Source: Phenylobacterium sp.
GTDB taxonomy: Bacteria; Pseudomonadota; Alphaproteobacteria; Caulobacterales; Caulobacteraceae
Reading direction: 5' to 3'
NCBI GenBank assembly: GCA_020402585.1
Contig: JADBZH010000034.1
Location: 1 to 60,168 of the forward strand
Length of the DNA: 60,168 nucleotides
Part shown: piece by piece, positions 8,083 to 16,485 of the stretch
Position numbering within the stretch: the stretch's first letter is position 1
Layout of the letters: each line of letters starts with the position of its first letter
Notes under the pieces: generated by a model
The model's input: only the letters and a program-made list of their open reading frames with translations
What the model was told of the DNA's origin: nothing
The model's database searches: none
Made by a program: the position numbers and the translations under genes

Positions 8083-8556
8083 ATGACGTCATCGAGCTTG
8101 AAACATCTTCTCATCGGAGGCCTGCTGCTCATGGGCATTTCAACCGGCGCCAATGCCAGGGATCTGGTTGTCGTCAATCCGCCAAGCCTCGGCGATCCGG
8201 CGCCCAAGGGCTATAGCACGGCGGTCATCATTCCGGCGGGCAAGAGGATCGCCTTCGTTTCCGGCCAAGGCGGATTTGACAGCAAGGGCGAGCTGTCCCC
8301 CGATTTCTCCGCCCAGGTAAAGCAAGCCTACGTCAATCTCGGCCTCGCCCTCGAAGCGATCGGCGCGCGCCCCAGCCAGGTCGTCAAACTCAACGTGTTC
8401 GTGGTCGATCACGACATGACGAAGCTCGGCGTGCTGACGGAAGGCGTGATCCGGATGTTCGGCGCGACCCTTCCAGCGCAGACGCTGATCTCTGTGCCAA
8501 AACTGGCGATCGACCCCATGCTGTTCGAGGTCGAGGCGGTGGTGGCGCTCGACTGA
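8083..8556 (+). CDS. Secreted Rid-family (YjgF/UK114-like) protein
   Basis: A 157-residue protein with a cleavable signal peptide (LLIGGLLLMGISTGANA) in front of a complete RidA-like fold. Typical RidA/TdcF proteins are cytoplasmic and hydrolyse reactive enamines/imines. This one begins its fold at GYSTAVIIPAGKRIAFVSGQGG and continues through QVKQAYVNLGLALEAIGA and VVKLNVFVVD. In RidA the catalytic arginine sits in the PAR(S/T) segment near the C-terminus; here the equivalent reads PAQTLISV, so the Arg is replaced by Gln and deaminase activity is unlikely. The ATG has an AAAGGAG site 5 bp upstream. It is divergent from the WYL regulator. Confidence 0.85.
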   Translation: MTSSSLKHLLIGGLLLMGISTGANARDLVVVNPPSLGDPAPKGYSTAVIIPAGKRIAFVSGQGGFDSKGELSPDFSAQVKQAYVNLGLALEAIGARPSQVVKLNVFVVDHDMTKLGVLTEGVIRMFGATLPAQTLISVPKLAIDPMLFEVEAVVALD

Positions 8557-8600
8557 CGCTCATCCGGAAAGACAACTGGGACGAAAGACGGGTTCGGCGA

Positions 8601-8638
8601 CCCTGCGGCCGGCGGGCGCGGCCTCGGCGTCCTCACAG
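8601..8638 (+). repeat. Imperfect direct repeat, copy B (right flank of WYL-Rid unit)
   Basis: Partner of 7210-7247 (33/38 identical, same orientation). It lies in the 184-bp convergent gap between the Rid gene and the HxlR gene. I see no gene or clear terminator in the rest of that gap. Confidence 0.6.
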
Positions 8639-8740
8639 AGACATTGGCCCCGGTCGGCGCTTGGGACCGTCGACCGCGCCCCTCCAGCCAGACGAGGCTC
8701 AGCACTCAGCGCCGGCCAGGCCGCAAGGCGCGGTCGCAGA

Positions 8741-9073
8741 TCATTCGTCAGGAATTCCAGACGCCCAGACCTCTGAGACCTTGTTGAGCTGCAACAGGAC
8801 CGCGCCCAGCTCAGTCCCCAACGGCGTCAGAGTGTACCCCTGTCTAGGGAGGTGATCGACGATTCCGGCCCAGCGCAGTTCACTGAGCCGGGTCTGGAGA
8901 ACGGTCGGCGACACATCGTCGCAGCGGGAGCGCAAGGCGCGCGAGGTGAGGGGGCCGTCCCTCAGTTCCCACAGAATGCGCAGCGCCCACCTCCGGCTGA
9001 TCAGGTCCAGAAGCACCATGATGGGTCGGTCGCCATTGAGGCTGAAGGACCCGGCGGGGGGAATGGTTGGCAT
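8741..9073 (-). CDS. HxlR-family winged-helix transcriptional regulator
   Basis: A 110-residue protein with the HxlR/DUF24 winged-helix fold: MVLLDLISRRWALRILWELRDGPLTSRALRSR followed by VSPTVLQTRLSELRWAGIVD and the wing YTLTPLGTEL. Most HxlR members start with a redox or aldehyde-sensing Cys before the first helix; none is visible here. Start: the ATG at 9073 follows AGGAAGG; the longer open frame runs through the operator repeats. It is divergent from a carboxymuconolactone-decarboxylase-like gene, its likely target. Confidence 0.88.
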   Translation of the reverse strand: MPTIPPAGSFSLNGDRPIMVLLDLISRRWALRILWELRDGPLTSRALRSRCDDVSPTVLQTRLSELRWAGIVDHLPRQGYTLTPLGTELGAVLLQLNKVSEVWASGIPDE

Positions 9074-9100
9074 GGCGCCTTCCTGATGAGCTTGCCAAGA

Positions 9101-9146
9101 TGCTACGCTTTTGATAGCACTCTTGAGTGTTACGCTTTCCATAGCA
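9101..9146. promoter_or_regulatory. Tandem operator-like sites for the HxlR regulator
   Basis: Two 19-bp copies, at 9101-9119 and 9128-9146, agree at 16 of 19 positions around TACGCTTT and ATAGCA. The first has perfect TGCTA/TAGCA outer arms around a 9-bp centre; the second has one arm mismatch. They are spaced 27 bp start to start in the 121-bp divergent promoter region and form an A+T-rich island. Binding by the adjacent HxlR dimer is the simplest reading. Confidence 0.6.
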
Positions 9147-9194
9147 TGATCGCGGCCGGACCCAAAGAACCGGACGCCTGATGGAGAACCCGCC

Positions 9195-9767
9195 ATGGGT
9201 CGGATCGCCCCCGCCAGCCCCCCCTTTCCCAGGAACCTGGAGACCTATCTCAAGCGCGCCGCCAGCCGGGGGGTCCAGCCCCTCGTCCTTTTCACCACCC
9301 TCGGCCGGAGCGAGCGGGCCTGGACCCGCTTCAGCAACGGGTCCCTGCTGGACAGCGGGTCGCCCCTTTCCCTCCGTGAAAGGGAGCTTGTGATCGACCG
9401 CACCAGCGCGCGCACGGGCTGCGAGTACGAGTGGGGGGTTCATATCCATCTCTTCGCAGAACGCGCCGGACTCTCCCGGGAGGAGGTCGCAGGGACCCTG
9501 TCGGAGTCCCTCGACCTCGGTCTTTGGTCTGAAAAGGAGGCGGCGCTTCTGTCCACCGTGGACGCCCTTCACGACCGTTCCACGCTCAGCGACTCCGAGT
9601 ACCGGGAGCTCGCCCGCCACTTCAACGAAGACCAGATTCTCGAGATTCTGCAGCTGGCGGCCTTCTACCATCAGGTCGCCTTCCTCGCGAACGGGCTCGC
9701 CCTGCCGCTGGAGCCCTGGGCGGCGCGGTTCGCCGACTACAGGACGACCTCAGATCCGATCTCTTGA
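9195..9767 (+). CDS. Carboxymuconolactone decarboxylase-family protein
   Basis: A 190-residue AhpD-like/CMD-fold protein. The core SLRERELVIDRTSARTGCEYEWGVHIHLFAERAGLSREEV (about residues 58-97) carries the family's catalytic-type Cys, Glu and His residues (GCEYEWGVH). There is a single cysteine there rather than the CxxC of the AhpD peroxidases, so a peroxidase role is less likely. C-terminal helices ILEILQLAAFYHQVAFLANGLALPLEPW are normal for the family. The substrate is unknown; such genes are often induced by aromatic or electrophilic compounds. The HxlR gene and tandem repeats lie directly upstream. Confidence 0.85.
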   Translation: MGRIAPASPPFPRNLETYLKRAASRGVQPLVLFTTLGRSERAWTRFSNGSLLDSGSPLSLRERELVIDRTSARTGCEYEWGVHIHLFAERAGLSREEVAGTLSESLDLGLWSEKEAALLSTVDALHDRSTLSDSEYRELARHFNEDQILEILQLAAFYHQVAFLANGLALPLEPWAARFADYRTTSDPIS

Positions 9768-9830
9768 CCCCGCCGCCGCGATGGGCGCTGAATCCCGTCA
9801 CGCGGCGGGGACCGCGACGGAGGAGACGTC

Positions 9831-11582
9831 ATGGCCGGACAGGAACGCGCCTACGACCTGGTGATCCGCGGCGGGACCGTGATTGACGGTTCCGGCGCGC
9901 CGGGCTTCGAGGCCGATGTGGCGGTGAAGGACGGGCGGATCGCCGCCGTGGGCCGCATCGCCGGCTCGGGCGCGGAAGAGATCGACGCCCGCGGGAAGAT
10001 CGTCACCCCCGGCTTTGTCGACATCCACACCCACTATGACGGCCAGGTCACCTGGGACCACCACCTCACCCCCTCCGCCTGGCATGGGGTGACCACGGCG
10101 GTCATGGGCAATTGCGGGGTCGGCTTCGCCCCCTGCCGGCCCGAGGACCACGACCGGCTGATCCGGCTGATGGAGGGGGTGGAGGACATTCCGCATCCCG
10201 TCCTGGCCGAGGGCCTGCCCTGGAACTGGGAGAGCTATCCGGAGTACCTGCAGTCCCTGTCGGGACGCGCCTTCGACCTGGACGTCGGCGCCCAGCTGCC
10301 GCACGCGGCCCTGCGGGTCTTCGTCATGGGCGAGCGCGGGGCCAAACGCGAGCCGGCGACCCCCGCCGACATCGCCGCCATGGCGGCCCTGGCGAAGCGG
10401 GCCATGGAGGCCGGCGCCCTCGGCTTCTCCACCTCGCGCACCCTCAACCACCGCACCTCCGACGGCCAGCCGACGCCCACCCTCACCGCCGCCGAGGACG
10501 AGCTGATGGGCATCGCCATGGGCCTGAAGGCCGCGGGTCGCGGGGTGCTGCAGTTCGTCTCCGACTTCGCCGACCCGGCCGCCGAGTTCGGCCTGATGCG
10601 CCGGCTGGTGGAGGCCTCGGGCCGGCCCCTGTCCTTCAGCCTGCTGCAGGGCCCCAAGGCGCCCGACGCCTGGCGCGACCTCCTGGCCCACCTGTCCGCC
10701 GCCACCGCCGACGGCCTGCCCATGCGGGCCCAGGTCGCCGGCCGGGGGGTGGGCGTCCTCCTCGGCTTCGAGCTGACCCTCAATCCCTTCAGCCACACCG
10801 AGGCCTGGAAGTCCGTCGCCGGCCTGCCCCTCGAGGCTCGGATGGCGCGCCTGGCGGACCCCTCGTTCCGGGCCGCCCTGCTGGACGATACCGTCGCCCC
10901 CGGCAGCGCGGCCATCGCCTCGCGCCTGACCCGGGACTGGGGCCACATGTACCTGATGGCCGAGACGCCGGATTACGAGCCGACCCGTCAGGATTCCATC
11001 GCCGCCCGCGCCGCGGCCCGGGGCGTCGCGCCTGAGCAGGTCGCCCTGGAGCACATGATGAGCCGCGGCGGGCGGGGCATGCTCTACCTGCCCTTCCTCA
11101 ACTATGCCGACGGCGGGCTGGACCCGGCCTACGACATGCTGCGCCATCCCGACTGCGTGGCCGGCCTGTCGGATGGCGGGGCCCATGTGGGCATGATCTG
11201 CGACGGCAGCTTCCCGACCACCAACCTGACCCTCTGGGCCCGGGACCGGACCCGGGGTCCGCGCCTGCCCCTGGAGCACATGGTCCGCCTGCAGACCCGG
11301 GCCACGGCCGAGACCGTGGGCTTGCTGGACCGGGGCCTGGTGGCGCCGGGCCTGCGCGCCGACCTCAACGTCATCGACTTCGACCGGCTGGCGGTGGAGC
11401 CGCCGACGGTGGGCTACGACCTGCCGGCGGGCGGGCGTCGCCTGCTGCAGAGGGCGCAGGGCTATGTCGCCACCCTGGTGGCCGGCCAGGTCACCTACCG
11501 CGACGGCGAGCCCACTGGCGCCCTGCCCGGGCGGCTGGTGCGCGGCGCCCAGGACGCCCCGGTCGCCCTGGCGGCGGAATAG
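9831..11582 (+). CDS. N-acyl-D-amino-acid deacylase-type amidohydrolase
   Basis: A 583-residue metal-dependent amidohydrolase of the D-aminoacylase/dihydroorotase-like group. The beta-sandwich start [18 protein letters not shown] is followed by the metal-binding DIHTHYDGQ (His66, His68) and by GNCGVGFAP, whose Cys95 corresponds to the metal-bridging cysteine of D-aminoacylases. The late aspartate is in [14 protein letters not shown], and the C-terminal [13 protein letters not shown] strand is typical. Such enzymes free D-amino acids or remove N-acyl groups; many family members act on other amides, so the substrate is open. No signal peptide is seen. It stands alone, 63 bp after the CMD gene. 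Confidence 0.85.
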   Translation: MAGQERAYDLVIRGGTVIDGSGAPGFEADVAVKDGRIAAVGRIAGSGAEEIDARGKIVTPGFVDIHTHYDGQVTWDHHLTPSAWHGVTTAVMGNCGVGFAPCRPEDHDRLIRLMEGVEDIPHPVLAEGLPWNWESYPEYLQSLSGRAFDLDVGAQLPHAALRVFVMGERGAKREPATPADIAAMAALAKRAMEAGALGFSTSRTLNHRTSDGQPTPTLTAAEDELMGIAMGLKAAGRGVLQFVSDFADPAAEFGLMRRLVEASGRPLSFSLLQGPKAPDAWRDLLAHLSAATADGLPMRAQVAGRGVGVLLGFELTLNPFSHTEAWKSVAGLPLEARMARLADPSFRAALLDDTVAPGSAAIASRLTRDWGHMYLMAETPDYEPTRQDSIAARAAARGVAPEQVALEHMMSRGGRGMLYLPFLNYADGGLDPAYDMLRHPDCVAGLSDGGAHVGMICDGSFPTTNLTLWARDRTRGPRLPLEHMVRLQTRATAETVGLLDRGLVAPGLRADLNVIDFDRLAVEPPTVGYDLPAGGRRLLQRAQGYVATLVAGQVTYRDGEPTGALPGRLVRGAQDAPVALAAE

Positions 11583-11640
11583 GCCCGGTCGTCCCGACCC
11601 GACCCCTTCGCAGCCGGGTCGGGCCGCGCGATAGAGGGGC

Positions 11641-13503
11641 ATGTCCGACGATTCGCTCAAGGAGGCGCAGGAGGTCCTGCGCCGTGTCTTCGGACACCCC
11701 GGCTTCCGGGGGCTTCAGGCGCCGGTGATCGCCGAGGTCCTGGCCGGGCGTCCGGCCCTGGCCGTCCTGCCCACCGGCGGGGGCAAGAGCGTCTGCTACC
11801 AGATCCCCGCCCTGCTGCGGCCCGGCCTCGGCCTGGTGGTCAGCCCCCTCATCGCCCTGATGGCCGACCAGGTGGCGGGCCTGGTCCAGGCCGGGGTGGC
11901 CGCCGCCCGGCTGGACTCCCTCACCGCCCCGGAGGCCCGGGCCGCGACCTGGGCGCGGATCGAGGCCGGGACCCTGGACCTGCTCTACGTCTCGCCTGAG
12001 GGCCTGCTCCAGCCCTGGATGCTGGAGCGGCTGTCCCAGGTTCGCCTTTCGGTCATCGCCATCGACGAGGCGCACTGCGTCAGCCAGTGGGGCCATGACT
12101 TCCGGCCGGAGTACCGGCAGCTGGGCCAGCTGGCCGGCCTGTTCTCGGGGGTCCCGCGCCTCGCCGTCACCGCCACCGCCGACGCCCGCACCCGGCAGGA
12201 CATCCGCGAGGGCCTGCACCTGGGGGAGGCCCGGGAGTTCGTCGCCTCCTTCGACCGACCCGAGCTGGCCCTGTCCGCCGAGCGCAAGGCCGGGACGGGC
12301 CGCAAGCGGGTGCTGGAGCTGGCCAAGGCGCGGCGCGACCGGCCGGGGGTGATCTACGCCGGCTCGCGGGACGGAACCGAGGCCCTGGCCGCCGAGCTCT
12401 GCGCCGCCGGCCTGCCGGCCATGGCCTATCACGCGGGCCTCGACCGTGAGGTGCGCGAGCAGAGGCTGGCCGACTTCCTGGCCTCGGACGCCGCCGTCAT
12501 GGTGGCCACCATCGCCTTCGGCATGGGGGTCGACAAGCCGGACGTCCGCTACGTGATCCACGCCGATCCGCCGGCCTCCATCGAGGCCTATTGGCAGGAG
12601 GTGGGTCGGGCCGGGCGCGACGGCGAGCCCGCCGAAGGGATCACCCTTTACGGCGCTGCGGACATGGCCTGGGCCCTGCGGCGGCTGGACGGCCAGGCCC
12701 TGTCCGATGAGGTCCGGGCGGTGCAGGTCCGCAAGGTGCGTCAGCTCTACGCCCTGCTGGACGGGGGCGCCTGCCGGACCGCGGCCGTGCGCCGGTACTT
12801 CGGCGAGGAGGGGGTCGCCGACTGCGGACGCTGCGACAACTGTTTGAACCCTCCGAAGGGTGCGGACCTGACCCTGCAGGCCCAGAAGGTCCTGTCGGCG
12901 GCCCACCGGCTGAACGGTCGGTATGGCCGGGGCCGGCTGGTGGAGCACCTCCTGGGCAAGACCCGGGAGCCCTCGGCCTTCGAGGCGGGCCTGAGCACCT
13001 TCGGGGTCGGCGCCGAGCTGTCGGCGGGGGACTGGCGCGGCCTGATCGACCAGCTGATCTTCGACGGCCTGCTACGCGAGGACCCGAACGACGGCCGCCC
13101 CCTCATCGGCCTGGGCGACGCCGAGGCGGTGCGCGCGGTCTACCGCGGGGAGCGACGGGTGGAGGGGCGCCTGCCCCAGGGGCGCCCCCCCGGGTCCGGG
13201 GACGTCTCCCCCGACGGTGGCGCGACGCCGGGGCGACGCCGCCGCGACGCTTCGGAGACCATCTTCGAGGGCGACCCGCAGCTCTTCGCCGCCCTTCGCG
13301 CCTGGCGCCGGGCCGAGGCGATCCGCCAGAAGGCGCCGCCCTATGTCATCTTCAGCGACCGCACCCTGGCCGAGATCGCGACCCGCAAGCCCGCCGATGC
13401 GGCAGCCCTGTCGCGGGTCAGCGGCGTGGGCGAGAGCAAGCTGGCCCGCTACGGCCCCGCCGTCCTGGCCCTGGTGGCCGGAGAGGTCCCGCCCGGCGAC
13501 TGA
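11641..13503 (+). CDS. recQ: ATP-dependent DNA helicase RecQ
   Basis: A 620-residue superfamily-2 helicase that unwinds recombination and stalled-fork DNA 3' to 5'. Motif I is PTGGGKS (Lys49), motif II IDEAHCVSQWGHDFRPEY near residue 140, motif V FGMGVDKPDVR and motif VI QEVGRAGRDG. The RecQ-C zinc region has CRTAAVRRYFGE...CGRCDNC, followed by the winged helix. A C-terminal HRDC domain (LRAWRRAEAIRQKAPPY through SKLARYGPAVL) is present, so the protein is full length. It is convergent with the TonB-dependent receptor gene, with 3 bp between the stops. Confidence 0.95.
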   Translation: MSDDSLKEAQEVLRRVFGHPGFRGLQAPVIAEVLAGRPALAVLPTGGGKSVCYQIPALLRPGLGLVVSPLIALMADQVAGLVQAGVAAARLDSLTAPEARAATWARIEAGTLDLLYVSPEGLLQPWMLERLSQVRLSVIAIDEAHCVSQWGHDFRPEYRQLGQLAGLFSGVPRLAVTATADARTRQDIREGLHLGEAREFVASFDRPELALSAERKAGTGRKRVLELAKARRDRPGVIYAGSRDGTEALAAELCAAGLPAMAYHAGLDREVREQRLADFLASDAAVMVATIAFGMGVDKPDVRYVIHADPPASIEAYWQEVGRAGRDGEPAEGITLYGAADMAWALRRLDGQALSDEVRAVQVRKVRQLYALLDGGACRTAAVRRYFGEEGVADCGRCDNCLNPPKGADLTLQAQKVLSAAHRLNGRYGRGRLVEHLLGKTREPSAFEAGLSTFGVGAELSAGDWRGLIDQLIFDGLLREDPNDGRPLIGLGDAEAVRAVYRGERRVEGRLPQGRPPGSGDVSPDGGATPGRRRRDASETIFEGDPQLFAALRAWRRAEAIRQKAPPYVIFSDRTLAEIATRKPADAAALSRVSGVGESKLARYGPAVLALVAGEVPPGD

Positions 13504-13506
13504 GCC

Positions 13507-15636
13507 TCAGAAGCGCAGCCGCACCCCCACCGACCCCGTCCGCGGGGCGCCCGGCTGGACCCAGAGGGTGGCGAAGCTGTTGGTGTAGTAGGTTTCGTCG
13601 AACAGGTTCTGCACCTCGCCAAAGACCTCGACCTGGTCGGTGGCGCGCCAGGCGCCGAACAGCCGGACCAGGGTGTAGGCGGGCAGCTCGAACTTCGTCG
13701 CGGTCTCTCCCAGGCGCTCGCCCACGTGCTGGACGCCGGCGCCGAGGCGGAGCTCCGTTTCGCCAAGGGTGAAGTCGCGCGCGACCTGGGCGTTGAGGCT
13801 GTGCTGCGGGATGTTGATCAGCCGGTCACCCTTGCGGATCTGCAGGGAGAAGTTGGGGTCCAGGACGTCGGACCGGGCCTCGGCCTCGACATAGGCGTAC
13901 GAGAGCAGGGCCTCCACCCCGCCTGGGAGCCGCCCGTTGAGGTCGAACTCGACCCCCTGGCTGCCCGCCTTGCCGATGGGCAGGGAGAAGCCCGGATTGG
14001 CCGGGTCAGCGGCGAGAACCTGGCTCTTCTGCATCGAAAAGACGGCCAGGGTCCCGGTCAGGTCGCCGTTCAAGAGGGTGAAACGGGCGCCGGCCTCGAA
14101 GGACCGGCTCGTTTCGGGATCAAAGATCTCGCCCTTGGCCGTGGCGCCGATATTGGCGCGGAAGCCCTCGCCGTAGGCGGCGAAGAAGGACAGGGACGGT
14201 GCGGCGGTCCAGACCAGGCCCACCTGCGGGCTGAGGCGGCTCTCCGAGCGGGTCTGGGATACGCCCGTCGCCCGGTTGAGGCTCTCCAGCGAGAAGTCGT
14301 CATAGCGGACGCCAAGCCGGACCTGCAGGGACTCAGAGAGGTCGACCTGGTCCTGAAGGTAGAGGCCGACGGCCTCCTGGACATCAAGCCGATTCGTCTG
14401 GGGCCCGGGGGTCGGCAGGGGGAACCGGCCATAGACCGGCGCGAAGACGTCAATGACGTTGGCGGCCTGATCCGAGGGATTGCCGCTCACCGCCGCCGGC
14501 CGGAACCGCAGGAAGAACTGGCTGTTCTCGAAGCGGTCAAAGTCGGCGCCGGCAAGGATGCGGTGGCGCACGCCGAGGGCCTGGAACTCGCCGGACAGCT
14601 CGCCCCGAAGGACGGCGTGATCGGCCTCGTAATCGCGGAACCGCCTCTGGCGGGAGAGGGACTTCCCGTCGACGTTCAGCTTCTGCCGGGAGGCGGCGAG
14701 CTCGGCCTCGGTGGAGAAGCCCGTCAGGTCTGTCGTCCGGAAGCCGGCGCCGAGCAGCAGGCTCCAGGCGGGGCTGAAGTCGTGCTGGATTTCCACCTGT
14801 TGCCCCGTGGCCTCGGCCTTGATGGGGCCGTCGCCGGGCTCACCCAGGAAGGTCCGTCGGTCCACCTTGCCGAGGACGCCGCCAATGGCCGGGACGCCGC
14901 GGTCGAAGGGCGCCTTCTGGCGGGTGACCTCCAGGTCGTAGGTGACCGTGGTGTCCTCACCCAGCCGGAACCCGAAGGAGGGCAGGAAGCCGTAACGCTC
15001 GGTGCTGACCGTCCGGCGGAAGCTGTCGGCTTCGTCGTAAAAGCCGATCAGGCGGGCCCCGAAGACCTCCCCGGCGGCGAGGTTGACGTCGGCCTCCGCC
15101 CGGCGGGCGCTGTCGCCGCCAAGGCTGGCGCTCACCGATCCTCCGGTCTCGCCGAACCGCGCCTTGCGGGTGACGATGTTCACCGTGCCCCCGGGCTCGC
15201 CGCGACCGAACAGGGCGGCGTTGGGGCCCTTCAGGATCTCGATACGCTCCACGCCGGAGACGTCCCGTGGACCGCCAAAGCCGCGCCCGCCGTTGAAGCC
15301 GTTCACGAGATAGCCGCTGGGAAGGTTCTCGTCCCCGGCGAAGCCGCGCACCGCATAGGCGTCCCAGAGGCCGCCGAAGTTGTTCTGTCGGGCGACCCCG
15401 GCGTTGAGGTCCAGGGCCTCCGTCAGCCCGGTGATGTTGTTGTCCTGAAGGGTGCGCTGCGAGATGACCGCGACGCTCTGGGGCGTTTCGGCGAGAGAGA
15501 ATGCGCCAAGGTAGGCCTGCCTCTGACCCGTGACCACGACCTCGGAGACGCCTCCGGCGCCCTCCGCCAGGGCGGCGTTGGCCATGCAGGCCAGGCCTGC
15601 CGCGAGAAGAAGGGTCGACTTGGATGCGGAGTTCAC
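13507..15636 (-). CDS. TonB-dependent siderophore-type receptor
   Basis: A 709-residue outer-membrane receptor that would import a ferric-siderophore-like ligand using TonB energy. Signal peptide LLLAAGLACMANAALA, then a TonB-box-like SEVVVTGQR. The plug domain begins with AETPQSVAVISQ, the signature of siderophore receptors, and contains VERIEILKGPNAALFGRGEPGGTVNIVTR. The 22-strand barrel ends with VGVRLRF, whose terminal Phe is needed for barrel assembly. The start is a GTG with a weak ribosome site. It is divergent from the ABC genes with a strong inverted repeat between. The ligand cannot be named. Confidence 0.92.
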   Translation of the reverse strand: MNSASKSTLLLAAGLACMANAALAEGAGGVSEVVVTGQRQAYLGAFSLAETPQSVAVISQRTLQDNNITGLTEALDLNAGVARQNNFGGLWDAYAVRGFAGDENLPSGYLVNGFNGGRGFGGPRDVSGVERIEILKGPNAALFGRGEPGGTVNIVTRKARFGETGGSVSASLGGDSARRAEADVNLAAGEVFGARLIGFYDEADSFRRTVSTERYGFLPSFGFRLGEDTTVTYDLEVTRQKAPFDRGVPAIGGVLGKVDRRTFLGEPGDGPIKAEATGQQVEIQHDFSPAWSLLLGAGFRTTDLTGFSTEAELAASRQKLNVDGKSLSRQRRFRDYEADHAVLRGELSGEFQALGVRHRILAGADFDRFENSQFFLRFRPAAVSGNPSDQAANVIDVFAPVYGRFPLPTPGPQTNRLDVQEAVGLYLQDQVDLSESLQVRLGVRYDDFSLESLNRATGVSQTRSESRLSPQVGLVWTAAPSLSFFAAYGEGFRANIGATAKGEIFDPETSRSFEAGARFTLLNGDLTGTLAVFSMQKSQVLAADPANPGFSLPIGKAGSQGVEFDLNGRLPGGVEALLSYAYVEAEARSDVLDPNFSLQIRKGDRLINIPQHSLNAQVARDFTLGETELRLGAGVQHVGERLGETATKFELPAYTLVRLFGAWRATDQVEVFGEVQNLFDETYYTNSFATLWVQPGAPRTGSVGVRLRF

Positions 15637-15692
15637 CGGGGCCCCCAGGGGTGTTACATTGTATCGGTAATCGTCTTAGCCACCAGGCGTTG

Positions 15693-15726
15693 CCTGTCAA
15701 TGCTATGTTATATCAGCATTGACAGG
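15693..15726. promoter_or_regulatory. Perfect 12-bp inverted repeat between receptor and ABC operon
   Basis: Arms CCTGTCAATGCT (15693-15704) and AGCATTGACAGG (15715-15726) are perfectly complementary around the A+T-rich 10-bp centre ATGTTATATC. The element lies in the 117-bp gap between two divergent transport units. Each arm ends in a TTGACA-like hexamer pointing outward, so it could combine an operator with two -35 boxes. It does not read clearly as a known Fur, RirA or Irr box. No local regulator gene exists. Confidence 0.65.
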
Positions 15727-15753
15727 GCGTCAGGCCCGCGGGAACAGTCAGAC

Positions 15754-16485
15754 ATGCCGGACCTGACCGCCGCCGAACCCGCCATCGATGTCCGCGACCT
15801 CTGCGTTGACAGGGGCGGAGCCCCCGTCCTGAGGAACCTGCGCCTGTCGGTGAACGCTGGTGAGGTCTACGCCCTGCTCGGCGGCAATGGCGCGGGCAAG
15901 TCGACCACCCTGGCCGTGCTGATGGGCCTGCTGCGGCCCGCCGGGGGATCGGTGGAGGTGATGGGTCTCGACCCCGCGACACAGGCCGACGCGGTGCGCC
16001 GGCGGATCGCCTACCTGCCGGAGACCGTCGCCCTCTACGAGACCCTCAGCGCCTACGAGAACATCGCCTACTTCCTGGGCCTGTCCGGCGACCGACCCTC
16101 GAGGGCGGAGATGGATGCGGCCCTGGACGCGGCGGGGCTCCAGGCCGGGGCCCGGACCCGGCGGACCGGCGGCTTCTCGAAGGGCATGCGGCAAAAGGTG
16201 GCGATCGCCATGGCCCTCCTGCGGGAGGTCCCGGTCCTGCTCCTGGACGAGCCGACGACCGGCCTCGACCCGGTCGCGGCGTCGGACTTCAACGCCCTGG
16301 TGGGAGGCCTGCGCGAGCGGGGGGCGGCGGTCCTGATGGTGACCCACGACCTTCTGGGCGCGGCGGACTGCGCCGACCGGATCGGGTTCCTGGCGGGTGG
16401 CGGGATCGTCGAGGAGGTCCGGGCTGACGACGGGCTGGACGTCCTGGCGCTTCACCGCCGCTTTGGCGAGGCCGCCGCCGGATGA
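15754..16485 (+). CDS. ABC transporter ATP-binding protein
   Basis: A 243-residue ATPase. Walker A GGNGAGKST is about residue 45, the Q-loop falls near YLPE, the signature is FSKGMRQKV (a CcmA/NatA-type SKGM form), Walker B is VLLLDEPTTGLD, and the switch His is in VTHDL. This subtype drives ABC-2 exporters and NosF-like systems rather than binding-protein-dependent importers. Its TGA overlaps the ATG of the first permease (ATGA), so translation is coupled. Its start lies just beyond the inverted repeat shared with the TonB-dependent receptor. Confidence 0.92.
   Translation: MPDLTAAEPAIDVRDLCVDRGGAPVLRNLRLSVNAGEVYALLGGNGAGKSTTLAVLMGLLRPAGGSVEVMGLDPATQADAVRRRIAYLPETVALYETLSAYENIAYFLGLSGDRPSRAEMDAALDAAGLQAGARTRRTGGFSKGMRQKVAIAMALLREVPVLLLDEPTTGLDPVAASDFNALVGGLRERGAAVLMVTHDLLGAADCADRIGFLAGGGIVEEVRADDGLDVLALHRRFGEAAAG

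Noticed and set aside
9798..11660. 620-codon open frame on the minus strand opposite the amidohydrolase
   Set aside because: Low-complexity Gly/Gln/Arg/His composition, no domain, and a complete enzyme on the plus strand. It is a high-G+C shadow.
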